From Collinsella sp. (GTDB lineage: Bacteria > Actinomycetota > Coriobacteriia > Coriobacteriales > Coriobacteriaceae), in assembly GCA_031292915.1 (NCBI GenBank), contig JAUMSH010000034.1, positions 1 through 64,000 on the forward strand: a stretch of 64,000 nt of DNA. The letters are read 5' to 3'. The stretch's first letter is position 1. Each line of letters starts with the position of its first letter. The notes under the pieces were generated by a model. It had not been told where the DNA came from and ran no database searches. It saw only the letters and a program-made list of their open reading frames with translations. The position numbers and the translations under genes are program-made. This document shows, piece by piece, positions 52,972 to 61,817 of the stretch.

Positions 52972-53104
52972 GGTTTCCCGTGGGGCGGGCACTGATGAAG
53001 TTTATCGCGAGTTCCGCACGAACAGGAGGCCACTTAATGTGGCCTCCGTCGTGAGCAGGACTGTAGAGCAGGAAACTTCATCAGTGCCCGCCCCACGGGA
53101 AACC
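52972..53104. repeat. Long hairpin element 2 (inverted relative to element 1)
   Basis: 133 bp. Arms 52972-53003 and 53073-53104 are a perfect 32-bp inverted repeat. The 69-nt core (53004-53072) matches element 1 on the opposite strand. The inner hairpin GGAGGCCAC (53025-53033) / GTGGCCTCC (53039-53047) keeps the 9-bp pairing of element 1 through three compensatory pair changes, with the same 5-nt loop on the complementary strand. Confidence 0.92.
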
Positions 53105-53167
53105 GGCGGGATGGACCAGTTCAGATGGGGCTTTGATGCATGGGTGGTCTGTTGGTGGGCAAATGGG

Positions 53168-53250
53168 TATCATACTGTGGTTACTGCGTCGACTCTGTGA
53201 TGCATGTTTGTACGTTCCCGACGGTCGGTTTGCCAGAAGCGCCCCGTCGG
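53168..53250 (+). promoter_or_regulatory. rnj promoter/leader region
   Basis: A -10-like TATCAT at 53168-53173 without a good -35. The leader holds a hairpin CCGACGG (53218-53224) / CCGTCGG (53244-53250). The AAAGGA ribosome-binding site at about 53274-53279 is 13 nt from the rnj ATG, longer than usual. Confidence 0.4.
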
Positions 53251-53292
53251 TTGTTCCAGACCCGTTTCGAAGAAAGGAAACCACACTAACCT

Positions 53293-54963
53293 ATGGCAGC
53301 TAAAAAATCATCTCCCTTGAAGATCATCCCGCTCGGCGGCCTTGACGGCATCGGTAAGAACATGACGGTCTTCGAGTGCGGCGACGACATGGTGCTCGTC
53401 GACGCCGGTCTCATGTTCCCCGACGACTCCCAGCCCGGTATCGACCTGGTGCTTCCCGACTACACCTATGTTCTGGAGAACGAGGAGAAGCTCCGCGGTA
53501 TCGTCGTCACCCACGGCCACGAGGACCACACCGGTTCGCTTCCGTACCTGCTGCAGGACCTCAACAACAAGGTGCCCATCTTTTCGAGCAAGCTGACGCT
53601 TGGCTTTATCGAGGGCAAGCTTTCTGAGTTCCGCATCCGCGCGCCCAAGTTCCGCGAGGTCAAGGGCGGCAGCCATGTCAACCTTGGCGGCATCTCGCTC
53701 GACTTCTTCTCGATGACGCACTCCATCCCCGGCGCTCTGGGCGTGTTTATCCGCACCAATCAGGGCACCGTTATGCACACCGGCGACTTTAAGCTCGACC
53801 AGACGCCCATCGATGGTGTCACGCCTGACTATGCTGCTATCAGCCGCTTTGCCAAGCAGGGTATCGACCTGCTGCTGTCCGACTCCACCAATGCCACGGT
53901 TCCCGGCTTTACCAAGTCCGAGGCCGAGGTTGGTCCCAACTTGCTGCACGCCATCAAGAACGCCCCGGGTCGCGTGTTCGTCGCGTCGTTCTCGAGCCAC
54001 ATCCATCGCCTGCAGCAGATCTGCGATGCCGCCCGCAAGTGCGGCCGTAAGGTCGTTGTGACCGGTCGCTCCATGCTCACGAACACCCGCGTGGCGCGTG
54101 AGCTGGGCTACCTCAACATCGACGATGCCGATATCATCGATGCCTTCGACATTGATAACCTGCCCGACGATAAGATCGTCGTCATGTGCACCGGTTCGCA
54201 GGGCGAGCCGCTGTCGGCGCTGTCCCGTATGGCCAACGGCGAGCACAAGACGCTTTCCATCCACGAGGGCGATACCGTCATCCTCTCGGCAACGCCTGTT
54301 CCCGGCAACGAGAAGGCCGTCCAGCAGGTCGTCAACAGCCTGGCCAAGCTCGGCTGCGACGTGTGGGATAAGAACCGCGCTCTTGTCCACGTCTCGGGCC
54401 ACGGTAGCCAGGAGGAGCTCAAGCTCCTGATGGCCATGGCCAAGCCCACGTACTTTATGCCGGTTCACGGTGAGGCCGTGCATCTGCGCGCCCATGCCCA
54501 GCTGGCCCGCAAGATGGGCGTCAAGGACGATCATATCTTTATCCTCGATAACGGCGACACGCTCGAGATGCGCGGCGGTATCGTCAAACGCGGTACGCCC
54601 GTCGAGTCCGGCGTCGTCTACGTCGACGGCCTGCGTATCGGCGATACCGACCCCATCGTCCTGCGCGATCGCCAGAAGCTCGCCAACGACGGCATGGTCA
54701 CGGCCGTTGCTATCGTCTCGCTCAAGCACAAGAAGATCGAGGCCATCGAGTTCTCGGGCCGCGGTGTCTCGTTTGCCATCGACGACCAGTTCTCTGAGGA
54801 TGCCTCCGCGTCCATTATGAAGACGATCGAGAAGGGCAAGTTTAGCTTTACGAGCAGCGGCTCCGATGCCATTCGCAAGGCCGTGCGCGATTCGCTCTCC
54901 AACTTTATTTGGAGCCGTACGCGCACCCGTCCGATGATCATCCCGGTCGTCATGGAGGTTTAG
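53293..54963 (+). CDS. rnj: Ribonuclease J
   Basis: Metallo-beta-lactamase/beta-CASP enzyme with endo- and 5'-3' exonuclease activity in mRNA decay and rRNA maturation. The 556-aa protein has the core VVTHGHEDHTGSLP (HGHEDH at 74-79), the MTHSIPGALGV block, TGDFKLDQTPIDG, the beta-CASP motifs SDSTNA, SFSSHIHRLQQI and HVSGHGSQEELKLL, and a C-terminal domain. It lies next to pnp (another RNA decay enzyme) and upstream of ftsK. Confidence 0.96.
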   Translation: MAAKKSSPLKIIPLGGLDGIGKNMTVFECGDDMVLVDAGLMFPDDSQPGIDLVLPDYTYVLENEEKLRGIVVTHGHEDHTGSLPYLLQDLNNKVPIFSSKLTLGFIEGKLSEFRIRAPKFREVKGGSHVNLGGISLDFFSMTHSIPGALGVFIRTNQGTVMHTGDFKLDQTPIDGVTPDYAAISRFAKQGIDLLLSDSTNATVPGFTKSEAEVGPNLLHAIKNAPGRVFVASFSSHIHRLQQICDAARKCGRKVVVTGRSMLTNTRVARELGYLNIDDADIIDAFDIDNLPDDKIVVMCTGSQGEPLSALSRMANGEHKTLSIHEGDTVILSATPVPGNEKAVQQVVNSLAKLGCDVWDKNRALVHVSGHGSQEELKLLMAMAKPTYFMPVHGEAVHLRAHAQLARKMGVKDDHIFILDNGDTLEMRGGIVKRGTPVESGVVYVDGLRIGDTDPIVLRDRQKLANDGMVTAVAIVSLKHKKIEAIEFSGRGVSFAIDDQFSEDASASIMKTIEKGKFSFTSSGSDAIRKAVRDSLSNFIWSRTRTRPMIIPVVMEV

Positions 54964-54964
54964 T

Positions 54965-57745
54965 TTGGCGCGTGGATCTGCACAAAACGCCAAAGGCAAT
55001 AAGGCCAATAACCAACCGGCATCTGCTAAGGGTGCCGGTTCCCATCTGCGTGCCAATAAGGGCCACGAGGCGGACTTCGACGATTTTGAGCCTTTGGTTG
55101 AGCCCTCGGCCAACCGTGATATCGCCGGCGTGGTCATCGCCGTTTTGGCGATTGCGTCCTTCATTGCCGTGATTTCGCCGGCAACCGCACCCGTTACGGC
55201 TGCGGTTGCCGGTTTCTACCACCTGGGCTTTGGTCTGGGCGCCTACGTGCTGCCGATCGTCATTTTGCTGTTTGCCGCCACGCTCTTTTTAGGCGAGGAC
55301 TCGCCGCTCAACGTACGCTCTGTTGCGGGCGGCGCCGTGGTCTTTATCGCCGTCGTCTCCATTCTTTCGCTGATGGTGCCGGGTACGAGTGTCTCTTGTG
55401 ACCTTATGTTCACGCCGCAAAATTTGTCCGCCTCGGGTGGCTACATCGGTGCGTTTATTGCGAGTGCGCTGCAGAATGCCCTGGGTAAGCCTATCGCGAT
55501 GGTAGTCCTGTTGGGCTTTGTCGTCGTGGGCTTGGTCATCATCGGCTTTTCGGTTGGCGGCGTTTTGCGCTCTGCTCGCGACCGTGCGGCCGATTTTGCC
55601 GAGCGCCGTCGTGCCGATGTCAACGCCAGCCCGTGGGGTGACGACGAAGCTCTGTCGGTGCCCGGCGTTGCCCGTCCGCACCTGAGCATTCTTCGTCAAA
55701 AGGGCTCCGATGCTGCCGTGACCACGGTCATGGGCAACGGTGTGGACCCGGTTTTGGACGATGACGACGAGGACGAGAATCCGTTTGTCGACGCGTCCGA
55801 GTCGGTTGAGGCTGAGCGCGCTAAGACGAAGCTGCTGCCGCGCCGCCATGCCAAGAAGGGCAAGGCCACACCCAAGTTGAATACAAGCGAGCCCGACCCG
55901 TCTTGGTCCGATAGCGAGATTGAGCTCACCGAGGGCGATGACGACGATGACGAGGCTCCGATTGAGACCGCAAAGACAACTTTGCTGCCGCGTCGCCATG
56001 CCAAGCGCGACCAGGTAACCGGCCAGCTTTCGATGGAAGACGACCCCGATAAGATCGACGAGTCCGAGCCGCCGTTTGCCGTGAATCCTGTCTCGGCAGC
56101 ACCTCAGATTCCCGACTTCTTGAAGCATCCCAAGGTTGCCGATACGGCTGTCGCGGGCGCTGTCGAGGCGCCTACTTCTAGCGATGGGGGAGCGGTCAAT
56201 GCCCCCGCGGATAACGAGGGCGAAGAAGAGGATGGCCTTAAGCTTCCGCCACTCGAAATCCTGCATGCCAACCCGCAGTCGGCGTCCTCCGCGTCTTCTG
56301 ACAAGGAGCTGGAACAGACTGCCGAGTCACTGCAATCCACCTTGCTTGAGTTTGGCCGCAGTGCCCGCGTGGTCGGCTGGATCGCCGGCCCCACGGTGAC
56401 GACCTTTAAGCTGCAACCTGGCGAGGGCGAGCGCGTGAGCAAGATCTCGAGCCTCGAGGACGATATCGCGCTTTCGCTCGCTGCCCAGTCGGTGCGTATC
56501 TTTGCCCCGATCCCCGGCACCTCGCTCGTGGGCATCGAGATTCCCAACCGCAAGCGCCAGAACGTCAACCTGGGCGACGTGCTGCCCTATGTGAAGGGCG
56601 GTCCGCTTGAGCTCGCCATCGGTCGCGATGCCGAGGGTACGCCGGTCGTCGCCGACCTTGCCAAGATGCCCCACCTGCTGATCGCCGGTACCACGGGTTC
56701 CGGTAAGTCGGTCATGATCAACTCCATCATCACGACCCTGCTCATGCGCGCTCTTCCCGAGGACGTTCGCCTGATCATGGTCGACCCCAAGCGCGTCGAG
56801 CTTGCGGGCTATAACGGCCTCCCGCATCTCTATGTCCCCGTGGTGACCGAGCCCAAGCAGGCCGCGAGCGCTCTGCAATGGGCCGTGTCCGAGATGGAGC
56901 GTCGCCTGAAGGTCTTCGAGCGCCTCAACGTGCGTAAGATCTCGACCTACAACGAAAAGCAGGCCGCCGGCGAGTTTGAGCATTACGACAACCCGCCGCT
57001 AAAGATGCCCTACCTGGTCATCATCATTGACGAGCTCTCGGACCTGATGATGGTCGCCGGTAAGGATGTCGAGGCCTCGATCGTGCGTATTGCTCAGCTG
57101 GGCCGTGCCGCCGGTATCCACCTTATCGTGGCCACGCAGCGCCCGAGCTCCAACGTGGTGACGGGCCTCATCAAGGCCAACATCACCAACCGCATCGCCT
57201 TTAACGTCGCCACGGGCATCGACTCGCGCGTCATCATCGACCAGATGGGTGCCGAAAAGCTCACCGGTTTGGGCGACATGCTGTTCTCCAAGGTCGACTG
57301 GGGCAAGCCCCGCCGTATCCAGGGCTGCTTTGTCTCGGATGATGAGATCAACGAGATTGTCGAGTTCGTCAAGTCGCAGAGTGAGCCAGACTACCACGAG
57401 GAGATCCTGTCTGCCGTGGCGCCCGCTTCCATGTCCATGGCGGGTGGCGGCGGCATTGTCCGCACCGGAGTCGCCGAGCCGCAAGACGATGATCCGCTCA
57501 TTTGGGAAGCCGCCCATATTGTGGTGGAATCGCAGCTTGGCTCCACATCTGGCCTGCAACGTCGTCTGAAGGTTGGCTATGCGCGTGCCGGGCGTATTAT
57601 GGATATGCTGGAAGAAAAGGGTGTCGTCGGCCCGCCTGACGGTTCCAAGCCGCGTGAGGTCCTGTTGGACGAGGAGGGGCTTGCCGCGCTGGAATCTGTC
57701 GACGCCGAGATGGCACGTGAAGATCGTGAGTTTGGAGGATTCTGA
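54965..57745 (+). CDS. ftsK: DNA translocase FtsK/SpoIIIE
   Basis: Hexameric DNA pump that clears chromosomes from the septum. In the 926-aa protein about four membrane helices fall within residues 50-205. An acidic linker (about 215-440) carries a repeated LLPRRHAK segment (near 55830 and 55981). The translocase core has ATP-binding AGTTGSGKSVMINS, Walker B VIIIDELSDLMM and ATQRPSSNVVTGLIKANI. A C-terminal winged-helix gamma domain (GSTSGLQRRLKVGYARAGRI) should read KOPS-like sites. The TTG start at 54965 follows GGAGG by 5-6 nt and lies 1 nt after the rnj stop. Its TGA overlaps the next gene. Confidence 0.96.
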   Translation: MARGSAQNAKGNKANNQPASAKGAGSHLRANKGHEADFDDFEPLVEPSANRDIAGVVIAVLAIASFIAVISPATAPVTAAVAGFYHLGFGLGAYVLPIVILLFAATLFLGEDSPLNVRSVAGGAVVFIAVVSILSLMVPGTSVSCDLMFTPQNLSASGGYIGAFIASALQNALGKPIAMVVLLGFVVVGLVIIGFSVGGVLRSARDRAADFAERRRADVNASPWGDDEALSVPGVARPHLSILRQKGSDAAVTTVMGNGVDPVLDDDDEDENPFVDASESVEAERAKTKLLPRRHAKKGKATPKLNTSEPDPSWSDSEIELTEGDDDDDEAPIETAKTTLLPRRHAKRDQVTGQLSMEDDPDKIDESEPPFAVNPVSAAPQIPDFLKHPKVADTAVAGAVEAPTSSDGGAVNAPADNEGEEEDGLKLPPLEILHANPQSASSASSDKELEQTAESLQSTLLEFGRSARVVGWIAGPTVTTFKLQPGEGERVSKISSLEDDIALSLAAQSVRIFAPIPGTSLVGIEIPNRKRQNVNLGDVLPYVKGGPLELAIGRDAEGTPVVADLAKMPHLLIAGTTGSGKSVMINSIITTLLMRALPEDVRLIMVDPKRVELAGYNGLPHLYVPVVTEPKQAASALQWAVSEMERRLKVFERLNVRKISTYNEKQAAGEFEHYDNPPLKMPYLVIIIDELSDLMMVAGKDVEASIVRIAQLGRAAGIHLIVATQRPSSNVVTGLIKANITNRIAFNVATGIDSRVIIDQMGAEKLTGLGDMLFSKVDWGKPRRIQGCFVSDDEINEIVEFVKSQSEPDYHEEILSAVAPASMSMAGGGGIVRTGVAEPQDDDPLIWEAAHIVVESQLGSTSGLQRRLKVGYARAGRIMDMLEEKGVVGPPDGSKPREVLLDEEGLAALESVDAEMAREDREFGGF

Positions 57746-59256
57746 TGGCTGCACGCTTTGGTGACATGCTGCTCGAGCAGCGTCGCCGGATGGGCCTTTC
57801 CATTCAGCAGGTCGCCAACACCATCAAAATCAGGCCGCAGATCATCGAGTTTTTCGAGACCGGTAACTTTGCTTCGATGCCGCCGCGCGGCTATGCGCAG
57901 GGCATGATTTCGAGCTATGCTCGCTTTTTGGGCCTCAATCCGCGCGAGGTCGTCAATGCCTACTTTGACGACCTGATGGCATACGAACGCGAGACGTCCC
58001 AGCAGGGCGGTCGTTTTCAGGACGCCGCCGGCTACGTCAATTCGCGTTCCTCGGTCGACAACGGGCGCTTCCTGATGGTTCAGGGCGGTCGTTCGACCCG
58101 CTATGGACAGCGTCCTCAGCAGGCCGGTTATATTACCGAGACGGGTTCAGGCGAGGAGATTCGCTCACAGCGTGACCGGTTCCGCAGTACGCCGATGCCC
58201 GAGGACCGTGCGCTTCCCGCTGCCCGCGGCGTGGCGCGTGACCCTCGTGCCGGCTACGGCGACGGTGGCTATTCCGATCGCGGTTACCGTGGTGCCTCTA
58301 TGGGACGCTCTCGCGGTGGCTATGCGGATGCCGATACCACGCAGGTGACGCCGCGTCTTCGCTCTCAATCACAGCCGTATGGCCAGCGCTCTTCGGCTCC
58401 GCGTTCGGGCCAGCGTGGCTATCAAGGCCGCGGTGAACTTGCGCCCCGCTCGGGTCAACGCAGCCTTCAGGGCCAGGGTGGCTATCGCGGCCGTTCCGAT
58501 AGCAATCGTGGTCGTATGCCTCAGGGAGGCGGCCGCAACAGTTCCAGTCGTGGACGCGGCGGATCACGTACTCCTCAAAACAACGGGCTCGATCCGCGTA
58601 TCGTCTACGCCGGCATCGGTGCCGTGGTGTTGCTGCTGATTGTGCTCATCGTGGTGCTTCTGCGCGGCTGCGCATCTTCGGCGCCCGAGAACACGCCCGA
58701 GACGCCCGCTGCCACCAAGACGACGACCAAGAAGTCTTCTAAGAAGACCGAAACGGTCGACGAGGACGAAGACACCGATGAGTCTACGGATGAGTCGGCT
58801 GATTCGGACGCTACCAAGACGACGGCCAAGAAGGAAGAGAACGAGGTCACGAAGGTCAAAGTCTCCGTTGCCAAGGGAAAGACCGCGTGGATTGAGGTCA
58901 AGGTCGACGGCAAGTCGGTCTATGGCGCCCAGGCGACTGGCCCCTTTGAGCAGGAGTACACGCCCGAGTCCTCAATCGAGATCACCACGTCCAAGCCTTC
59001 CGATGTCACCGTTACCAAGAACGGCGAAAAGGTCCGCTACGACACCAAGACCTCGGGCGTGGCGCGTGTGACGATCACCGTTCCCAAGAAGGAGACGTCT
59101 GATTCCGAGAATGGTGAAAGGTCTGATGGTACCGACACCACCGATGGTACCGATACCACCGACGGTACCGATGCCCAGTCCACGGATGGCGCCGATACCG
59201 CAACTGACGGTCAGACGCCTACCGATTCTACCGACTATTCGTACGATAGCTACTAA
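57745..59256 (+). CDS. rodZ: RodZ-like helix-turn-helix membrane protein with Arg/Gly/Ser-rich linker
   Basis: RodZ anchors MreB and supports cell-shape machinery. The 503-aa protein has an N-terminal HTH_25-type domain (MLLEQRRRMGLSIQQVANTI...MPPRGYAQGMISSYARFLGL) at 1-85. A 195-residue low-complexity linker rich in Arg, Gly, Gln and Ser follows, including two APRSGQR..QG repeats. One membrane helix (about 287-308) leads to a Thr/Lys and acidic stretch, a beta-rich DUF4115-like domain (about 365-450) and a Thr/Asp repeat tail. ATG overlaps the ftsK stop. The ftsK-rodZ-pgsA-cinA-recA order supports the call; the very long basic linker is unusual. Confidence 0.85.
   Translation: MAARFGDMLLEQRRRMGLSIQQVANTIKIRPQIIEFFETGNFASMPPRGYAQGMISSYARFLGLNPREVVNAYFDDLMAYERETSQQGGRFQDAAGYVNSRSSVDNGRFLMVQGGRSTRYGQRPQQAGYITETGSGEEIRSQRDRFRSTPMPEDRALPAARGVARDPRAGYGDGGYSDRGYRGASMGRSRGGYADADTTQVTPRLRSQSQPYGQRSSAPRSGQRGYQGRGELAPRSGQRSLQGQGGYRGRSDSNRGRMPQGGGRNSSSRGRGGSRTPQNNGLDPRIVYAGIGAVVLLLIVLIVVLLRGCASSAPENTPETPAATKTTTKKSSKKTETVDEDEDTDESTDESADSDATKTTAKKEENEVTKVKVSVAKGKTAWIEVKVDGKSVYGAQATGPFEQEYTPESSIEITTSKPSDVTVTKNGEKVRYDTKTSGVARVTITVPKKETSDSENGERSDGTDTTDGTDTTDGTDAQSTDGADTATDGQTPTDSTDYSYDSY
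59125..59175 (+). repeat. 18-bp in-frame tandem repeat in the rodZ-like gene
   Basis: Units of GATGGTACCGAYACCACC at 59125 and 59143 and a partial unit at 59161 encode DGTDTT repeats at the C-terminal tail. Such repeats may vary in copy number between strains. Confidence 0.85.
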
Positions 59257-59282
59257 GCCGCTCGTACGCGAAAGGAAACATC

Positions 59283-59780
59283 ATGGCTAAAGATTCCAGC
59301 TTCGACGTCGTGTCCGAGGTCAACATGCAAGAGGTCGACAACGCCTTCCAGCAGACCACGCGCGAGATTTCCCAGCGCTATGACCTTAAGGATTCCGGCG
59401 CCACGATCGAGCTTTCGAAGGGCGACAAGCTCTTTACGATCAACGCCCCGGCCGACTTTGTCTCCAAACAGATTATCGACGTGTTGAGCTCCAAGCTCAT
59501 CAAGCGCGGCATCGACCTCAAGGCTGTCTCGTGGGATGCTCCGCAGGCGGCGTCGGGCGGCACCGTGCGCGTGCTCGGCCATATCGTCGAGGGTATCGAC
59601 CAGGCGACCGCCAAGAAGATCAACAAGGACATCAAAGACCAAAAGCTCAAGGTCAAGGTGACCATCGAGGCCGACAAACTGCGTGTTTCCTCTGCTTCGA
59701 AGGACGCGTTGCAGACCGTGATCCAGTTCCTGCGCGACCAGGACTACGGTCAGCCGCTGCAGTTCACCAACTACCGCTAA
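59283..59780 (+). CDS. yajQ: YajQ family nucleotide-binding protein
   Basis: UPF0234 family; in some bacteria these proteins bind cyclic di-GMP. The 165-aa product has the family start DSSFDVVSEVNMQEVDNAF, IELSKGDKLFTINAPADF, and ends SKDALQTVIQFLRDQDYGQPL. ATG follows GAAAGGAAA. Stand-alone between rodZ and rimO; function here is not indicated by context. Confidence 0.93.
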   Translation: MAKDSSFDVVSEVNMQEVDNAFQQTTREISQRYDLKDSGATIELSKGDKLFTINAPADFVSKQIIDVLSSKLIKRGIDLKAVSWDAPQAASGGTVRVLGHIVEGIDQATAKKINKDIKDQKLKVKVTIEADKLRVSSASKDALQTVIQFLRDQDYGQPLQFTNYR

Positions 59781-59807
59781 TATCATTCGAAAGGACCGCT
59801 CTCCAAC

Positions 59808-61157
59808 ATGGATACACCGTTGGGCTCCGTGCTCTACATCACCCTCGGGTGCGCTAAGAACGAGGTTGACACCGACCGCATGCGTTCTCTTTTGACCGCC
59901 GCAGGCTACGAGGAGGCATTCGACCCGCAGGACGCCGATATCGCCATCGTCAATACATGCTCGTTCCTCGCCTCCGCAACGTCCGAGAGCATCGAGACCA
60001 CGCTCGAGCTCGCCAACGAGGTTCAGGACGGCGTTCGTTCTTGCCCCATCGTCATGTGCGGCTGCGTGCCGTCACGCTATGGCGATGACCTGCCTGACGA
60101 GCTGCCCGAGGTCGCTGCCTTTGTGAAGGCCGACGAGGAAGACGGCATCGTGGCGATCATCGATGGCGTGCTGGGTGTCGAGCGTGAGATTGCAGCCTAT
60201 ATCCCGCAGGTCAAACGTACCGTCGAGGGTGCTGTCGCCTACGTCAAGATTTCCGATGGCTGCAACCGCTTCTGCAGCTTCTGCATGATTCCCTATATTC
60301 GCGGTCGCTATCATTCGCGCAATGCCGAGAGCATCATCTCCGAGGTGCGCGACCTGGTTGCCGGCGGTGTGCGCGAGATCGTGCTGATCGGCCAGGACAC
60401 GGGCATCTGGGGTACCGACTTTGCCGACGAGGACGTCGCCGATGGCTCGCCGCGCAATCTGGCGCAGCTGCTGCGTGCCGTCGCCGAGGCCGTGCGCCCG
60501 CACAACGTCTGGGTCCGCGTGCTCTATCTGCAGCCCGAGGGCATGACTGACGAACTCATCGAGACGATTCGCGATACGCCCGAGGTGCTGCCCTATATCG
60601 ATATCCCCGTGCAGCACTGCGACGCGCGCATTCTCAAGGCCATGCGTCGCTCCGGTTCGCGCCAGGAGCTCGAGGATCTGTTCCGCGACCTTCGCGAGCG
60701 CATCCCCGGCATCGTGATTCGTTCCACGGCCATGGTCGGCTTCCCGACCGAGACCGACGACGAGTTCCGCGATCTTATCGACTTTATGGACACCGTCGGC
60801 TTTGACTACACGAGTGTCTTTGCCTACTCGCAGGAGGAGGGCAGCCTGGCCGCTAAGATGGAGGGTCAGGTCGACGAAGAGGTCAAGCTCGAGCGCGCCC
60901 AGGAGGCCATGGACCTGGCCGAGTCGCTCGGTTTTGCCGCCACCGCCGCACATGTGGGTGAGCGCGCCCAGGTAATCGTCGACGGTATCGAAGAGACCGA
61001 GGATGGCGCCGAGCTGATCGGCCATGCCTGGTTCCAGGCGCCCGATTCCGATGGCGCGGTGCATCTGGACGCCAGCGAGGCGTCCGTGGGCGATATTCTG
61101 ACCGTCGAGTTTACCGATAGCTTCTGCTATGAGCTTATCGGTCATGTTGTGGAGTAG
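59808..61157 (+). CDS. rimO: Ribosomal protein S12 methylthiotransferase RimO
   Basis: Radical SAM enzyme adding a methylthio group to Asp of ribosomal protein S12. The 449-aa protein has the UPF0004 domain with YITLGCAKNEVDTDRM, NTCSFLASATSES and VMCGCVPSRYG, the radical SAM motif CNRFCSFCMIP, the NAESIISEV and DIPVQHCDARILKAMRR motifs, and a C-terminal TRAM domain. The LGCAKNxVD signature separates it from MiaB and MtaB. ATG follows AAAGGA. Confidence 0.96.
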   Translation: MDTPLGSVLYITLGCAKNEVDTDRMRSLLTAAGYEEAFDPQDADIAIVNTCSFLASATSESIETTLELANEVQDGVRSCPIVMCGCVPSRYGDDLPDELPEVAAFVKADEEDGIVAIIDGVLGVEREIAAYIPQVKRTVEGAVAYVKISDGCNRFCSFCMIPYIRGRYHSRNAESIISEVRDLVAGGVREIVLIGQDTGIWGTDFADEDVADGSPRNLAQLLRAVAEAVRPHNVWVRVLYLQPEGMTDELIETIRDTPEVLPYIDIPVQHCDARILKAMRRSGSRQELEDLFRDLRERIPGIVIRSTAMVGFPTETDDEFRDLIDFMDTVGFDYTSVFAYSQEEGSLAAKMEGQVDEEVKLERAQEAMDLAESLGFAATAAHVGERAQVIVDGIEETEDGAELIGHAWFQAPDSDGAVHLDASEASVGDILTVEFTDSFCYELIGHVVE

Positions 61158-61166
61158 GAGAGCGTC

Positions 61167-61805
61167 GTGGCTAACGAGAGCAATAAGGAACTGACGAGTG
61201 TCTGGACGCCCGCCAACATCGTGACGTGCGTTCGCATCGTCTTTATCCCGGTGTTCATGATCGTCTCGGCGCTTTCTCACAAGAGTGTTGCCGGTACGGA
61301 TTGGAGCACCTTCGACGGCCCGCTCGCCGCCGCTGCCTTCATTCTGTATGTGATCCTGTCGTGCACCGATAAGGTCGACGGTTATCTGGCGCGTTCGCGC
61401 AACGAGATCACCGACTTCGGTAAATTCTTGGACCCCATCGCCGATAAGCTGCTCGTGTTCTCGGCCCTGCTGCTGTTCTTGGATTTTGGCGCGGTGACCG
61501 TGTGGTCCGTGTTCATTATCCTGTTCCGTGAGCTTCTGGTGAGCGCTCTTCGCATGGTCGCGAGTGCGGCCGGTGTGGTCGTTGCGGCCGATAAGCTCGG
61601 CAAGTACAAGACGGCAACCACGATGGTCTCCATTTGCGGTTACCTGTGCGTTTTTGCTATGGCCGGCTTGCACCTTGGCCCGGTGGCGCTGACGCTCGGC
61701 ATCTACTCGGTGTCGCGCTTCCTGTACGCCGTTGCCGTTGTCCTGACCGTTATCTCGGGCGCCCAGTACTTCTGGAACTGCCGCAAGATCGTCTTTTCGG
61801 TCTAG
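61167..61805 (+). CDS. pgsA: CDP-alcohol phosphatidyltransferase (PgsA-like)
   Basis: Membrane enzyme making phosphatidylglycerophosphate from CDP-diacylglycerol (the cdsA product) and glycerol-3-phosphate. The 212-aa protein has several hydrophobic segments and the catalytic signature DKVDGYLARSRNEITDFGKF...DPIADK (D-G-x2-A-R-x8-G-x3-D-x3-D). GTG at 61167 is 9 nt after rimO, with GGAG upstream. The pgsA-cinA-recA order is widely conserved. Confidence 0.93.
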   Translation: MANESNKELTSVWTPANIVTCVRIVFIPVFMIVSALSHKSVAGTDWSTFDGPLAAAAFILYVILSCTDKVDGYLARSRNEITDFGKFLDPIADKLLVFSALLLFLDFGAVTVWSVFIILFRELLVSALRMVASAAGVVVAADKLGKYKTATTMVSICGYLCVFAMAGLHLGPVALTLGIYSVSRFLYAVAVVLTVISGAQYFWNCRKIVFSV

Positions 61806-61817
61806 GTCCTGGTGGGT

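Noticed and set aside
52699..53104. Integron attC sites or a simple MITE pair
   Set aside because: No integrase or cassette genes, arms far longer and more perfect than attC, and the terminal sequences of the two elements differ, unlike MITE terminal repeats.
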